In this document: positions 49,829 to 58,061 of the stretch, one piece after another
How positions within the stretch are numbered: position 1 is the first letter of the stretch
Layout: every line of letters starts with the position of its first letter
Source of the DNA: Bacillota bacterium
GTDB lineage: Bacteria > Bacillota > Clostridia > Christensenellales > SZUA-584
Length of the DNA stretch: 64,000 nt
Direction: 5' to 3'
Assembly (NCBI GenBank): GCA_023406895.1
Contig: JAEXTV010000004.1
Location: 1-64,000, forward strand
Made by a program: the position numbers and the translations under genes
Notes under the pieces: model-generated
Database searches by the model: none
Told to the model about the DNA's origin: nothing
What the model saw: only the letters and a program-made list of their open reading frames with translations

Positions 49829-49940
49829 ATTTATTTGCGTATTATATCTTATGAGAGTATTGGTTTATGAGACGCCGATATCAGCGAAAGGGTAATCATC
49901 AATAGCCTGCTCCCAGTCGTTACCATAAAAGTTACGGTGA

Positions 49941-50047
49941 CTGTCATTCTATCCACATACGTAGTGAATGAGCGAAGCGACCATGAAGAATCTGTCTGTC
50001 ATTCAATCCACTTGCATAGTCAATGAGCGGTGCGAAATGAAGAATCT
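49941..50047. repeat. Two tandem copies of a 52-bp intergenic repeat
   Basis: Copies lie at 49941-49993 and 49996-50047. Both begin CTGTCATTC(T/A)ATCCAC and end ATGAAGAATCT, with a variable centre containing (A/C)AATGAGCG or GAATGAGCG. The ends match the CTGTCATTCT...GAAGAATCT type of intergenic repeat found widely in Firmicutes. No coding function is evident in the rest of 49829-50140. Confidence 0.7.
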
Positions 50048-50140
50048 GTTGATCAGAGCCTCATGACATTGGAATCATTCGCTTGTCCTGTTCATAATGT
50101 CATGGATTCGACTCTGACTGTTTTTACATTATGATTGAAT

Positions 50141-51052
50141 TCAATACTGGCTCTCTATTTGTCTCATCTTCTCGTACAGCATCGCGTTCACAGGCGCCTC
50201 AATGCCGTGCTTTTCACCACAGCGCAGCACAGTACCCGCAAACAGTTCGAGCTCACTCACACGCTTCGCCTCCACATCCTGAAGCATCGACGGCTTGCCT
50301 TGCGGATTAAGCCCATCGATTATGCCCAGCCAGTAATTGAGGTCATTATCAGTCAATACGACGCCTTCTTTTTCCGACAGTACCATCACCTCGCGCATCG
50401 CCGCAATCATCATAGTACGGCGCTCACCGGGCTGCTGAACGTTTGCGTAGCTGTCACCATAAACGGCAAGCACTTGATTGACGCCCACGTTGACCATGAA
50501 CTTGCCCCAGAGTTTTCTTAGCATCTGAGTTTCGAGGGTATGAGGGATCTCTGCCGCGTTAAAAAATTCATCCACCGCACGGACCTTGTCCGAAATCACG
50601 CCCGGCTCCTTGTCCCCAAAGCAGATCTGCCCCCTGTGCGCATAGTTAAGCCGGTTGCCTGTTTTTACCGCATCCATGCCCTGCGCGACACAATAAATCA
50701 TCTTATCCATGCCGAAAGCCTGTCCAATCACCTCTTCGCTGGAAATCCCGTTCAGCAAAGACAGCAGTATCGTCTGCTCTCCCACATGGCCGCGCACGGC
50801 TTCAATGGCGTCGTCCAGATTGTTGAACTTGACAGCAAATAGTATCAGATCGGCGCTCTCAACAGATTCTTGCGGTGTGACGTAATGGAACCGGCATCTT
50901 TCACCGTTGCTGAAAACACCGTCTTTTTCGTATCGGTCAATTCGGGCCCGGTCTGCGATAATGCGAAGATCCGGCACGTGTTTTGATATTTGATGCCCTA
51001 TCAGCACGCCGAGCGCGCCAAGACCGATCAACGATACTCTCTCAATTTTCAT
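50141..51052 (-). CDS. Ketopantoate reductase family (PanE/ApbA)
   Basis: A 303-residue NADPH-dependent 2-oxoacid reductase. The Rossmann motif is LIGLGALGVLIG (residues 8-19), and the catalytic Lys lies in RKLWGKFMVNVGVNQ. The family includes PanE of pantothenate synthesis, but several paralogues act on other 2-oxoacids, and no pan genes are nearby. It is probably monocistronic. Confidence 0.85.
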   Translation of the reverse strand: MKIERVSLIGLGALGVLIGHQISKHVPDLRIIADRARIDRYEKDGVFSNGERCRFHYVTPQESVESADLILFAVKFNNLDDAIEAVRGHVGEQTILLSLLNGISSEEVIGQAFGMDKMIYCVAQGMDAVKTGNRLNYAHRGQICFGDKEPGVISDKVRAVDEFFNAAEIPHTLETQMLRKLWGKFMVNVGVNQVLAVYGDSYANVQQPGERRTMMIAAMREVMVLSEKEGVVLTDNDLNYWLGIIDGLNPQGKPSMLQDVEAKRVSELELFAGTVLRCGEKHGIEAPVNAMLYEKMRQIESQY

Positions 51053-51087
51053 ATATAGGCCTTTCCGACTTATTCTGCGTGTGTATC

Positions 51088-51471
51088 TTAAACATTTTCG
51101 AGTATCGCGTAATTTGTCTCGTCCTCAATCATAATCTGAAGTGCGAACTTAAACTGGTCGCGGATACCCTTCGGCAAATCCATAAAGCTTTTGCGCGCAT
51201 ACGACGCATTGTGATACGACTGATCCTCTTCGAAGATGTGCTTATCGGTCAAATAGGCGTAATACACATTGGGGTCGTCTATCGTGCTGTACGCAATATA
51301 GAGCTTTTCCACCCAAAGCTGATGAAATCCATCGGTGATGTACTGCGGCAGGCTGCCTTTTTGTGTGATCGCGGCGCGCAGTTCATCCGCACACGGTGCC
51401 GGTATTCTGATCCGCCGCGCAATCTTTTCTGAGAGCTCCGCCACTTCCTGCGCAGACAAGTATTTTTCCAT
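51088..51471 (-). CDS. Conserved-looking hypothetical protein
   Basis: A 127-residue soluble, mixed alpha/beta protein with no signal, membrane segment or known motif. It begins MEKYLSAQEVAELSEKIARRIRIP and ends in an EDETNYAILENV segment. ATG 51471 has a GGGAGAG site upstream; the longer frame begins with a TTG without one. It lies 35 bases upstream of the PanE-like gene and could be its operon partner. Function is unknown. Confidence 0.6.
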   Translation of the reverse strand: MEKYLSAQEVAELSEKIARRIRIPAPCADELRAAITQKGSLPQYITDGFHQLWVEKLYIAYSTIDDPNVYYAYLTDKHIFEEDQSYHNASYARKSFMDLPKGIRDQFKFALQIMIEDETNYAILENV

Positions 51472-51590
51472 CTGATTCTCTCCCAAGTCGCTTTGTGCCT
51501 GTCTTATTGATTATTTTATCAGCTTTTTTTACTGATGTCTCGACCGAATTATTTTCATGATGCGCCTTATTTATCCAGATGGCGGATAAT

Positions 51591-51618
51591 AAAAAAGCGC
51601 TTATCTTAAGACAAGCGC
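51591..51618 (-). terminator. Terminator of DegV/PAP2-like operon
   Basis: GCGCTTATCTT and its near-complement AGACAAGCGC (51597-51618) form a long stem on the minus strand, with a TTAA loop, followed by TTTTTT, 29 bases past the PAP2-like stop. Confidence 0.8.
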
Positions 51619-51646
51619 ACCTTAGGTAAATTGTACTTTTTCAGCA

Positions 51647-52231
51647 TTATGGGCTAAAAAGTGAGAAAACGAGCAGCAGAATGCCGAGAGCGGCAAACGG
51701 GATCAGCGCGCCGACAAAAAATTGCGCCGTGGTGTGGCGCTTCATGTAAAGGCTTACAGCCCAAACCAGCGCGAGCACCGCAAAACCGATATATCCGACC
51801 GGCTGCCCGAAATAGACAAGAAGCATAAACGGCCCCGTTACGCCGCACGCGTGCCCGCTCGCCCGAAAATGAAACACCTTGTTGATAAGCGCCACTAACG
51901 AACCCGAGAGCATATAGGATAGATAGATAAACCAAACATCTCGCGGCGCGCCGAGCAGGGCCGCGAAAAGGCATCCAAGCAGATACCCCGCGACGGCGAA
52001 AATCAGTGCAAGCGTGCGCTGGCCTTCGCGGCCTTTGTATTTAAAGGGTTTGATGAGCGGCTGCAGCGGATAGGCGAGCAGCGGCAATACAACGAGAAAC
52101 AGAGTTAGCAGCAGGAATTCTGTGAAGGTTCCAAAAAAAAGCGGATTGCCAAAATAGAGTGTCAGCAGCATCACAAGGGCCATAATTGGTGCGACGGTGA
52201 TCACCCTTATAGCATAAGCCAGCTTTTTCAT
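51647..52231 (-). CDS. PAP2-like membrane phosphatase
   Basis: A 194-residue protein with six hydrophobic helices. PAP2 superfamily motifs are visible in weak form: KVFHFRASGHACG (the SGH motif) and KRHTTAQFFVGA (the RHxxxxxxxG-type motif). The N-terminal KxxxxxxRP motif is not obvious. It probably handles a lipid phosphate. Its start overlaps the degV stop by 4 bases. Confidence 0.7.
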   Translation of the reverse strand: MKKLAYAIRVITVAPIMALVMLLTLYFGNPLFFGTFTEFLLLTLFLVVLPLLAYPLQPLIKPFKYKGREGQRTLALIFAVAGYLLGCLFAALLGAPRDVWFIYLSYMLSGSLVALINKVFHFRASGHACGVTGPFMLLVYFGQPVGYIGFAVLALVWAVSLYMKRHTTAQFFVGALIPFAALGILLLVFSLFSP

Positions 52232-53112
52232 ATTCTTTCATCCCCCACGAAGAACAGCGCCACCGTGCCGGGGCCCGTATGCGATCCGATAACCGTGCCG
52301 ATGCTGTTGATGAGCACCTTTCCGTTAAGCCTTGGGAACGTGCTTTCCACCAGATCGGCCACTGCGCGCGCATCCTCATAGCACGCGGAGTGAGATATGA
52401 AACATTTGCCGTAGTAATTCAACCTACCGATTGCGTGCTCTTCCATCTTTTTGACGGTTTCGGCGATCACTTTCTTTTTTGAGCGGATCTTCTCGCGCGG
52501 AATCAGGTGACCTTCCGCGTCCATATTGAGCAGCGGGCAGATTTTGAGCAGCGTGCCCAGCATCCCCGCCGTTTTGGATACCCTGCCGCCCTTGATATAG
52601 AATGTTAAGTCCGTCGAAAAAAACCAGTGATGAATAGTAAGCTTGTTTTCTTCCGCCCAATCCCGCAGGTCATCAAGCGACGCACCGTTATCGCGCATGT
52701 CCGCAAGCATATCCATCAGCAGGCCATACCCCGAAGATGCGCCGAGTGAATCCACAATGGTAATTCGTCTGCCTGGGTACTGGGCGAGCAGCTCATGCTT
52801 GGCCGTCATCGCCGAGCTGTAAGCACCCGATATCCCCGACGACAAACTGACATGCAAAATATCTTTACCGTCTTTTAAAAAGGGTTCAAAAAAATCCTTG
52901 TATTCTTCCACATTCACCTGAGACGTTTTGGTTTGCGCGCCTTTTGTCATCCTTCTGAAAAATTCTTCAAAAGGCATTGACTGCCCGAGGTCATCCGCAT
53001 ACGTCTGCCCATCCATGATGTAATGAAAACATACATAAGGGATATTTCTTTCTTTAAGGTATTCGTGCGTCATATCTGCCGTTGAACAGCATGTCAGCAC
53101 ATAGTCGTTCAT
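52228..53112 (-). CDS. DegV family fatty-acid-binding protein
   Basis: A 294-residue FakB-type protein that binds fatty acids for phosphorylation by FakA. The N-terminal STADMTHEYLKERNIPY, the SLSSGISGAYSSA region around the bound carboxylate, and ITIVDSLGASSGYGLL are typical. No fakA is nearby. It leads a two-gene operon with the PAP2-like gene, which is consistent with lipid handling. Confidence 0.93.
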   Translation of the reverse strand: MNDYVLTCCSTADMTHEYLKERNIPYVCFHYIMDGQTYADDLGQSMPFEEFFRRMTKGAQTKTSQVNVEEYKDFFEPFLKDGKDILHVSLSSGISGAYSSAMTAKHELLAQYPGRRITIVDSLGASSGYGLLMDMLADMRDNGASLDDLRDWAEENKLTIHHWFFSTDLTFYIKGGRVSKTAGMLGTLLKICPLLNMDAEGHLIPREKIRSKKKVIAETVKKMEEHAIGRLNYYGKCFISHSACYEDARAVADLVESTFPRLNGKVLINSIGTVIGSHTGPGTVALFFVGDERI

Positions 53113-53185
53113 TGGTTTTTACCTCCCGGGAAATATTGTGTTTAAAAATCTTGCCATTACCATACAATACTGTGCGGTTCAAGTC

Positions 53186-53268
53186 ACTCTATTGTGTCAT
53201 AACAACCTCTCTCCCGTTCGTTTTTGTGATTGTAGAGTCAATTCACGCTCACTCTACTAACGGTAGAG
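53186..53268. promoter_or_regulatory. Four ACTCTA/TAGAGT motifs in divergent region
   Basis: The divergent region between degV and the XRE regulator carries ACTCTA at 53186, the perfect pair GTAGAGT (53232-53238)/ACTCTAC (53251-53257) with a 12-bp spacer, and GTAGAG at 53263. It is a candidate operator for the adjacent XRE regulator. Confidence 0.5.
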
Positions 53269-53296
53269 CATACCCAAAATTGACTAAAATCAAAAT

Positions 53297-53325
53297 TTGA
53301 TTCCCATTTCAACGTATGCTATACT
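53297..53325 (+). promoter_or_regulatory. Promoter of XRE regulator gene
   Basis: TTGATT (53297-53302) and TATACT (53320-53325) are separated by 17 bp. The -10 is extended (TGC before it). Confidence 0.75.
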
Positions 53326-53359
53326 GACTTGAGGTCTTTCAAGGGGAGAAAACGTATAC

Positions 53360-53956
53360 ATGGTCGATCTGAAAAGTGTTGTTGCAAAAAACATTATTGA
53401 CCTGAGAAAAGCAAGCAACTGGACGCAGACAGAGCTTGCCGATAAACTCAATTACTCGGATAAAGCGGTATCAAAATGGGAGCGTGCAGAGTCTTTGCCC
53501 GATATCACCGTTCTCAAAAAAATTGCCGATTTGTTTTTGGTTTCCGTGGATTATCTTTTGGAAGCAGAACACAAACCGGCCAAAGGATTATCTCACGCTG
53601 CTTCAAAGCTGACGAAACGCAACCATATTATCATCACATCGCTTTCGACTATGCTTGTGTTTCTGATTGCGACGGTCGTATTTGTGGTGCTGGGACTGTT
53701 GTCCGTTGATTTTCCGATATGGCTGGCTTATGTGTACGCACTGCCTGCGGCGGCCATTGTTCTGATTGTTTTCAATTCCATCTGGGGCAGGCGCGTCTTC
53801 AACTTCGTGTTCATCACACTGCTCGTTTGGAGCATACTGCTTTGTATCTACATGTCGTTCCCAAAGGATGATATATGGCTCATTTTTCTGATCGGCATCC
53901 CCGCGCAGATTATCATTTTACTGTGGGGCAAACTCAAGAAGATTCGTTTCAAATAA
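53360..53956 (+). CDS. XRE-family regulator with membrane domain
   Basis: A 198-residue protein. Residues 1-65 are a Cro/C1-type helix-turn-helix (LRKASNWTQTELADKLNYSDKAVSKWERAESLPD). After a linker, four hydrophobic helices (about 93-190) anchor it in the membrane, so it may sense an envelope or small-molecule signal. It has its own promoter and probable operator. Targets are unknown. Confidence 0.85.
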   Translation: MVDLKSVVAKNIIDLRKASNWTQTELADKLNYSDKAVSKWERAESLPDITVLKKIADLFLVSVDYLLEAEHKPAKGLSHAASKLTKRNHIIITSLSTMLVFLIATVVFVVLGLLSVDFPIWLAYVYALPAAAIVLIVFNSIWGRRVFNFVFITLLVWSILLCIYMSFPKDDIWLIFLIGIPAQIIILLWGKLKKIRFK

Positions 53957-54235
53957 TCATTTGACTTCTGATACAAGAAGCATATACTGCGCTCATCTTG
54001 ATAACCCTGTCCGTCATGCGCTTTGCAGTCGGAATCAAATCATGTCAAAACAATTGCTCATAATCGGATTTCTATAAGCTTTTTTAAAACAATACTCGTT
54101 ACAATGTTTGTACTTAAAAAAGCGTGTTTGCTCTTTTTTTAACAGTTGTTCATGTAAAATGCCGATAGCGGCTGACAGCATGATATCGTCCGTGAGTCAT
54201 GAGCCTATGATTCAGGTGAAACGGCAGAAATAAAT
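53957..54235. other. Intergenic region without gene
   Basis: About 280 bases with no gene, and no perfect repeat seen; one stretch near 54009-54030 (CTGTCCGTCATGCGCTTTGCAG) has the flavour of the CTGTCAT-type repeats but no second copy nearby. Confidence 0.35.
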
Positions 54236-54290
54236 AAGCAGCCCTTTCAAGCTTAAACACTTGAACAAGGCTGCTTATATTTTTCTTTTT
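54236..54290. terminator. Terminator hairpin downstream of the amino acid ABC operon
   Basis: AAGCAGCC (54236-54243) and GGCTGCTT (54269-54276) pair, with an inner TTCAAG/CTTGAA extension. The plus side is followed by a long T-rich tract and the minus side by a weaker one, so it may serve both directions. Confidence 0.6.
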
Positions 54291-55026
54291 AACCGAGCAC
54301 TCTTGTTAAGAACTGGCGCGTGCGCTCCTGCTTCGGAGAACCGAATATCACACTCGGCGAATCCTCTTCCACAATCACGCCCTCGTCCATGAAGCAAACA
54401 CGGTTTGCCACGTCCCGCGCGAAGGCCATTTCGTGCGTCACAATCATCATGGTGAGCCCGGAGCCCGCCAATGATTTCATGACGCCGAGCACCTCGCCGA
54501 CCATTTCGGGATCGAGCGCGGATGTGGGCTCGTCGAACAACAGCACCTCAGGGTCCATCGAGAGCGCCCGCGCAATCGCCACGCGCTGCTTCTGGCCACC
54601 CGATATCTGGCGCGGCTTGGCATTGATAAACTGGAGCATGCCCACTTTCTCCAAAAAATGCTTGGCGCGTTCTTCCGCTTCCGGACGTTTTCTCCCCAGC
54701 ACCTGCATCTGCCCCACCACGCAGTTGTTCAGCACGTTTAAGTTGTTAAACAGGTTAAATTGCTGAAACACCATGCCCACTTTTGTGCGGTATTTGGATA
54801 TCGGCTGATCCGAATGCTGAATGTTCTTGCCGTGAAACAGTATCTCGCCATAAGTCGGCGTTTCCAGAAGGTTGACGCAGCGAAGCAGCGTGGACTTGCC
54901 CGAACCGGACGAGCCGATGATACAGACGACCTCGCCTTTATCAACGTTGAAGTTAATATCCTTGAGAACCTCGTTTTTACCGAACGTCTTCCCAAGATGG
55001 TTGATCTGAATAACCGCTTCGCTCAT
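54289..55026 (-). CDS. Amino acid ABC transporter ATP-binding protein (GlnQ-like)
   Basis: The 245-residue ATPase of a polar amino acid importer. Walker A is GSSGSGKST, the signature is ISGGQKQR and Walker B is VLLFDEP, followed by the H-loop VTHE. It overlaps the permease stop by 4 bases. Confidence 0.96.
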   Translation of the reverse strand: MSEAVIQINHLGKTFGKNEVLKDINFNVDKGEVVCIIGSSGSGKSTLLRCVNLLETPTYGEILFHGKNIQHSDQPISKYRTKVGMVFQQFNLFNNLNVLNNCVVGQMQVLGRKRPEAEERAKHFLEKVGMLQFINAKPRQISGGQKQRVAIARALSMDPEVLLFDEPTSALDPEMVGEVLGVMKSLAGSGLTMMIVTHEMAFARDVANRVCFMDEGVIVEEDSPSVIFGSPKQERTRQFLTRVLG

Positions 55027-55808
55027 TTCTTTCCCTCAGTATTGTCGTGTATTAATTTCATTTCTTCCGCCGTCATGTTCTGTGACCCCAGCACATACGA
55101 ATCAGGCCCGTCCAGTTTCTTTTCGATCCTGAGCAGTATGCGCGTAATCGTAAAGTTGATCACAAAGTAAACGATACAGGCAATGGCAAACGCTTCAAAT
55201 GTTCTGTAGTATGTTCCTGCTGCCGATTTTGTCATAAAGAAAAGCTCCGAAACAGAAATCACACTTAAAACCGAGCTGTCTTTGATATTGATGACGAACT
55301 CATTGCCGATGGACGGCATGATGTTGCGCAGCGCCTGCGGCATAATCACATGCAGCATCGTCTGCCAGTGCGTCATGCCGATGGACTGTGCACCTTCTGT
55401 TTGTCCTAAGTCAATAGAAATGATGCCGCCCCTGACGATTTCAGCCATGTATGCGCCCGTGTTTATGGACACGATCACTATACCGGCTAAAATCGGAGGC
55501 AAATTAATATTGAAAAACTGCAGAGAACCGTAATAGATGAGCATGGCCTGCACCATCATCGGCGTCGCGCGGAATACCTCCACATAAGCGGTGAGTATCC
55601 CTCTCCCAATTCTCAATACTATCTTTTTAAAGACATTATCTTTGGGATGAATCGGTATTGTGCGGACAACAGCCACAAGCGCACCGATAATAAAGCCGAT
55701 GACTGTTCCGACGATGGCAATGAGAATTGTTGTACCCGTTCCCTGTAAAAACAAAGGAAAGTACTTCCCAACCAAAAATGTTATCCATCCAAAAAATGTT
55801 TCCGGCAT
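55023..55808 (-). CDS. Amino acid ABC transporter permease
   Basis: A 261-residue inner-membrane subunit of the His/Glu/Gln/Arg/opine family with about five helices. The coupling loop is EGAQSIGMTHWQTMLHVIMPQALRNIMP (read as EGAQSIGM and MPQALRN). It is the middle gene of solute-binding protein, permease, ATPase. Confidence 0.95.
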   Translation of the reverse strand: MPETFFGWITFLVGKYFPLFLQGTGTTILIAIVGTVIGFIIGALVAVVRTIPIHPKDNVFKKIVLRIGRGILTAYVEVFRATPMMVQAMLIYYGSLQFFNINLPPILAGIVIVSINTGAYMAEIVRGGIISIDLGQTEGAQSIGMTHWQTMLHVIMPQALRNIMPSIGNEFVINIKDSSVLSVISVSELFFMTKSAAGTYYRTFEAFAIACIVYFVINFTITRILLRIEKKLDGPDSYVLGSQNMTAEEMKLIHDNTEGKK

Positions 55809-55842
55809 AATATCTTCCTAACTTTTAAGATAATCCTTGGTT

Positions 55843-56760
55843 TTATTCAGCCGCAGGCTGGTTCTTCACAGCAGCGTTCATCAGTTCCTGGCGCTGGTCC
55901 TCAGAGATACCGGCAAGAATGGTGTTGATGGACGCAATCAGGTCTTCCTGGCCCTTCTTAATTGCCACAGCCACGGCCACATCGTCCGGCGATGCTTCGA
56001 AGCCTTCACCGTCCGCAAACTCAACAAATGTCAAGTTGGGGTTGGATTCCATCGCCGATACGGCACCCGGACGTTCGGATATATACCCATCAATAGCGCC
56101 GGATTCAAGCGCAACGATCATCGCCGGAAAGCTTTCCATCGCAGGCAGCTGTTGTACGCCTTCAATCTGGGGAATGACCGTATAATGGAATGTGTTGAGC
56201 TGACCGGTAATCTTCGCGCCCGAGAAATCAGAAAGCTTTGTCGCGCTCGCAAGCTTGCTGTCCTTTTTGACCACGATGACAAGCTTGGATGTATAATAAT
56301 TATCAGTAAAATCAACGGTTTGCTTGCGCTCGGCTGTCGGAGACATACCCGCAATAATCGCATCAATCTTTCCGGAGGTGAGTGCCGGCGGCAGACCGTC
56401 CCATTCTGTCTTCACGATAACGAGTTTCTTGCCGAGACCTTCCGCAACTTTTTTTGCGATTTCGACGTCGTATCCACCCGCAAAGCCACCGCTTTCAATA
56501 GCCACAGCACCGTTGCTGTCGTCCGTCTGCGTCCAGTTGAAAGGCGCGTAGTTGCATTCCATACCCACGCGGAATTCCTGCACTTCGGCCGACGCTTCTG
56601 ATTCGGATGCTTCGGCAGACTCAGAAGGCGCCGCAGCCGATTCGGACGGCGCAGCGGAATCAGCCGGCGCGGACGATCCCGAAGGCGCCGAGCAGCCTGT
56701 CATTGCCACAAGGCCCATGACCATCACCACAATTAATAAAACAGCAATTGATTTCTTCAT
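55843..56760 (-). CDS. Amino acid ABC transporter substrate-binding lipoprotein
   Basis: The 305-residue extracellular binding protein. The signal peptide ends in the lipobox AMTGC, so Cys23 is probably lipidated; a Ser/Ala/Glu-rich spacer of about 38 residues follows. The fold is SBP_bac_3 (FRVGMECNYAPFNW, GYDVEIAKKVAEGL, DAIIAGMSPTAER). The ligand is a polar amino acid, not further defined. Confidence 0.95.
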   Translation of the reverse strand: MKKSIAVLLIVVMVMGLVAMTGCSAPSGSSAPADSAAPSESAAAPSESAEASESEASAEVQEFRVGMECNYAPFNWTQTDDSNGAVAIESGGFAGGYDVEIAKKVAEGLGKKLVIVKTEWDGLPPALTSGKIDAIIAGMSPTAERKQTVDFTDNYYTSKLVIVVKKDSKLASATKLSDFSGAKITGQLNTFHYTVIPQIEGVQQLPAMESFPAMIVALESGAIDGYISERPGAVSAMESNPNLTFVEFADGEGFEASPDDVAVAVAIKKGQEDLIASINTILAGISEDQRQELMNAAVKNQPAAE

Positions 56761-56896
56761 TCGTGTTCCCCTTTTATTACAAAATTTTTTTTAGTATGCT
56801 AAATTAATAAACAATTTTATATTCTCATTTTATACGCAATTCGTCAAGTAAAAACAAGCTTTGCGCGGTTGTTTACAGCACAAAAATGCATCCATT

Positions 56897-57835
56897 TTAT
56901 TCTATCTTTCCGTCGCTTTGTTCTGTCACTTTTGCAAATCTCCGTTTTTTAAACGAAACCTGTGACAGTATTGTGGCACCGAACACAAGCACACAGCCGA
57001 TCAGCTCCTGCGCTGAAAAGCCTTCCGCGAGAAAAAGCACGCCCATCACTGCTGCAAACACCGACTCGAGGCTCAGTATCAGTGAAGCGGACGCAGGCTC
57101 CGCGTACTTTTGCCCAATGATCTGCAGCGTATAGCCGACCGCCCCTGACATCAGCCCAAGATAAGCAATGGGCACCCAGCCAGCGACGATGGTATCAAAG
57201 CTCGGCTTTTCAAATATCAGCATGAACACGGCGGATATCGCTGAAGCCGTAAACGATTGGATGCATGAAATTTGAATGCCGTCCGCGCGCGGCGAGTATT
57301 TATCGATCACAAGAATATGGAACGAGAACAGCAGAGCGCTTAAAAGCACAATGGCGTCACCCTGGTTGATAGAAAAACCTTCCTTCACGCTGAGCAGGTA
57401 AAAACCGACGACGGCCACCGCCACACTGCCCCATACCGCTCCCGATACCTTTTTCCGGCTGAAAATGCGGAGTATCGGCACAAAAACGATATAAAGAGCG
57501 GTGATGAACCCCGCTTTGCCCGCCGATGTATCGGCGATACCGAACTGCTGCGCGTTCGTCGCAGCGGCGAGACATACGCCGCAAAGAATGCCGCCGATTA
57601 TCAGCGTTTTTCTGCCGCGAGATTTCTCCTGCGGCTCAATCACTTCCGGCAGCGCTTTGTTCTTGCGCATCAGCGCGACAGGCAGCAGCGCAAGGCCGCT
57701 GATTAAAAACCGGGTGGCCGAAAATGTAAACGTACCGATTTCGACGATGCCGACTTTCTGGGCAATAAACGCCGCGCCCCATATGAGGGCAGCCAAAAGC
57801 AAAAGGATGCTGCCCTTTAAGCTGCGTTTTTCCAT
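56897..57835 (-). CDS. EamA/DMT family transporter
   Basis: A 312-residue protein with about ten helices forming two EamA repeats (the first near residues 10-140, the second near 150-290). Drug/metabolite transporters of this group export amino acids or other small metabolites. The substrate is unknown. ATG 57835 is chosen, as GGAGG lies 5 nt upstream; the longer frame includes the site itself. Confidence 0.88.
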   Translation of the reverse strand: MEKRSLKGSILLLLAALIWGAAFIAQKVGIVEIGTFTFSATRFLISGLALLPVALMRKNKALPEVIEPQEKSRGRKTLIIGGILCGVCLAAATNAQQFGIADTSAGKAGFITALYIVFVPILRIFSRKKVSGAVWGSVAVAVVGFYLLSVKEGFSINQGDAIVLLSALLFSFHILVIDKYSPRADGIQISCIQSFTASAISAVFMLIFEKPSFDTIVAGWVPIAYLGLMSGAVGYTLQIIGQKYAEPASASLILSLESVFAAVMGVLFLAEGFSAQELIGCVLVFGATILSQVSFKKRRFAKVTEQSDGKIE

Positions 57836-58061
57836 TTGGTCCTCCAAACTGTGTGATAAATTTAAAAAGCCTTACGGCTTCATATCAACGATAAAACCCC
57901 TGTTTTTTAAATCTTGCCGTCGAAGTTTCTGACAAGATTGCCATAGAGCTTTGTAAAACGGATTCTTAATCCATGGCGCAATCAATCACCTTAACGCTGC
58001 CAAGCAGCTTTTCTCAGGCTGACGATTCTCGGCACATCATTCAATGGAACAGATACAGTGA

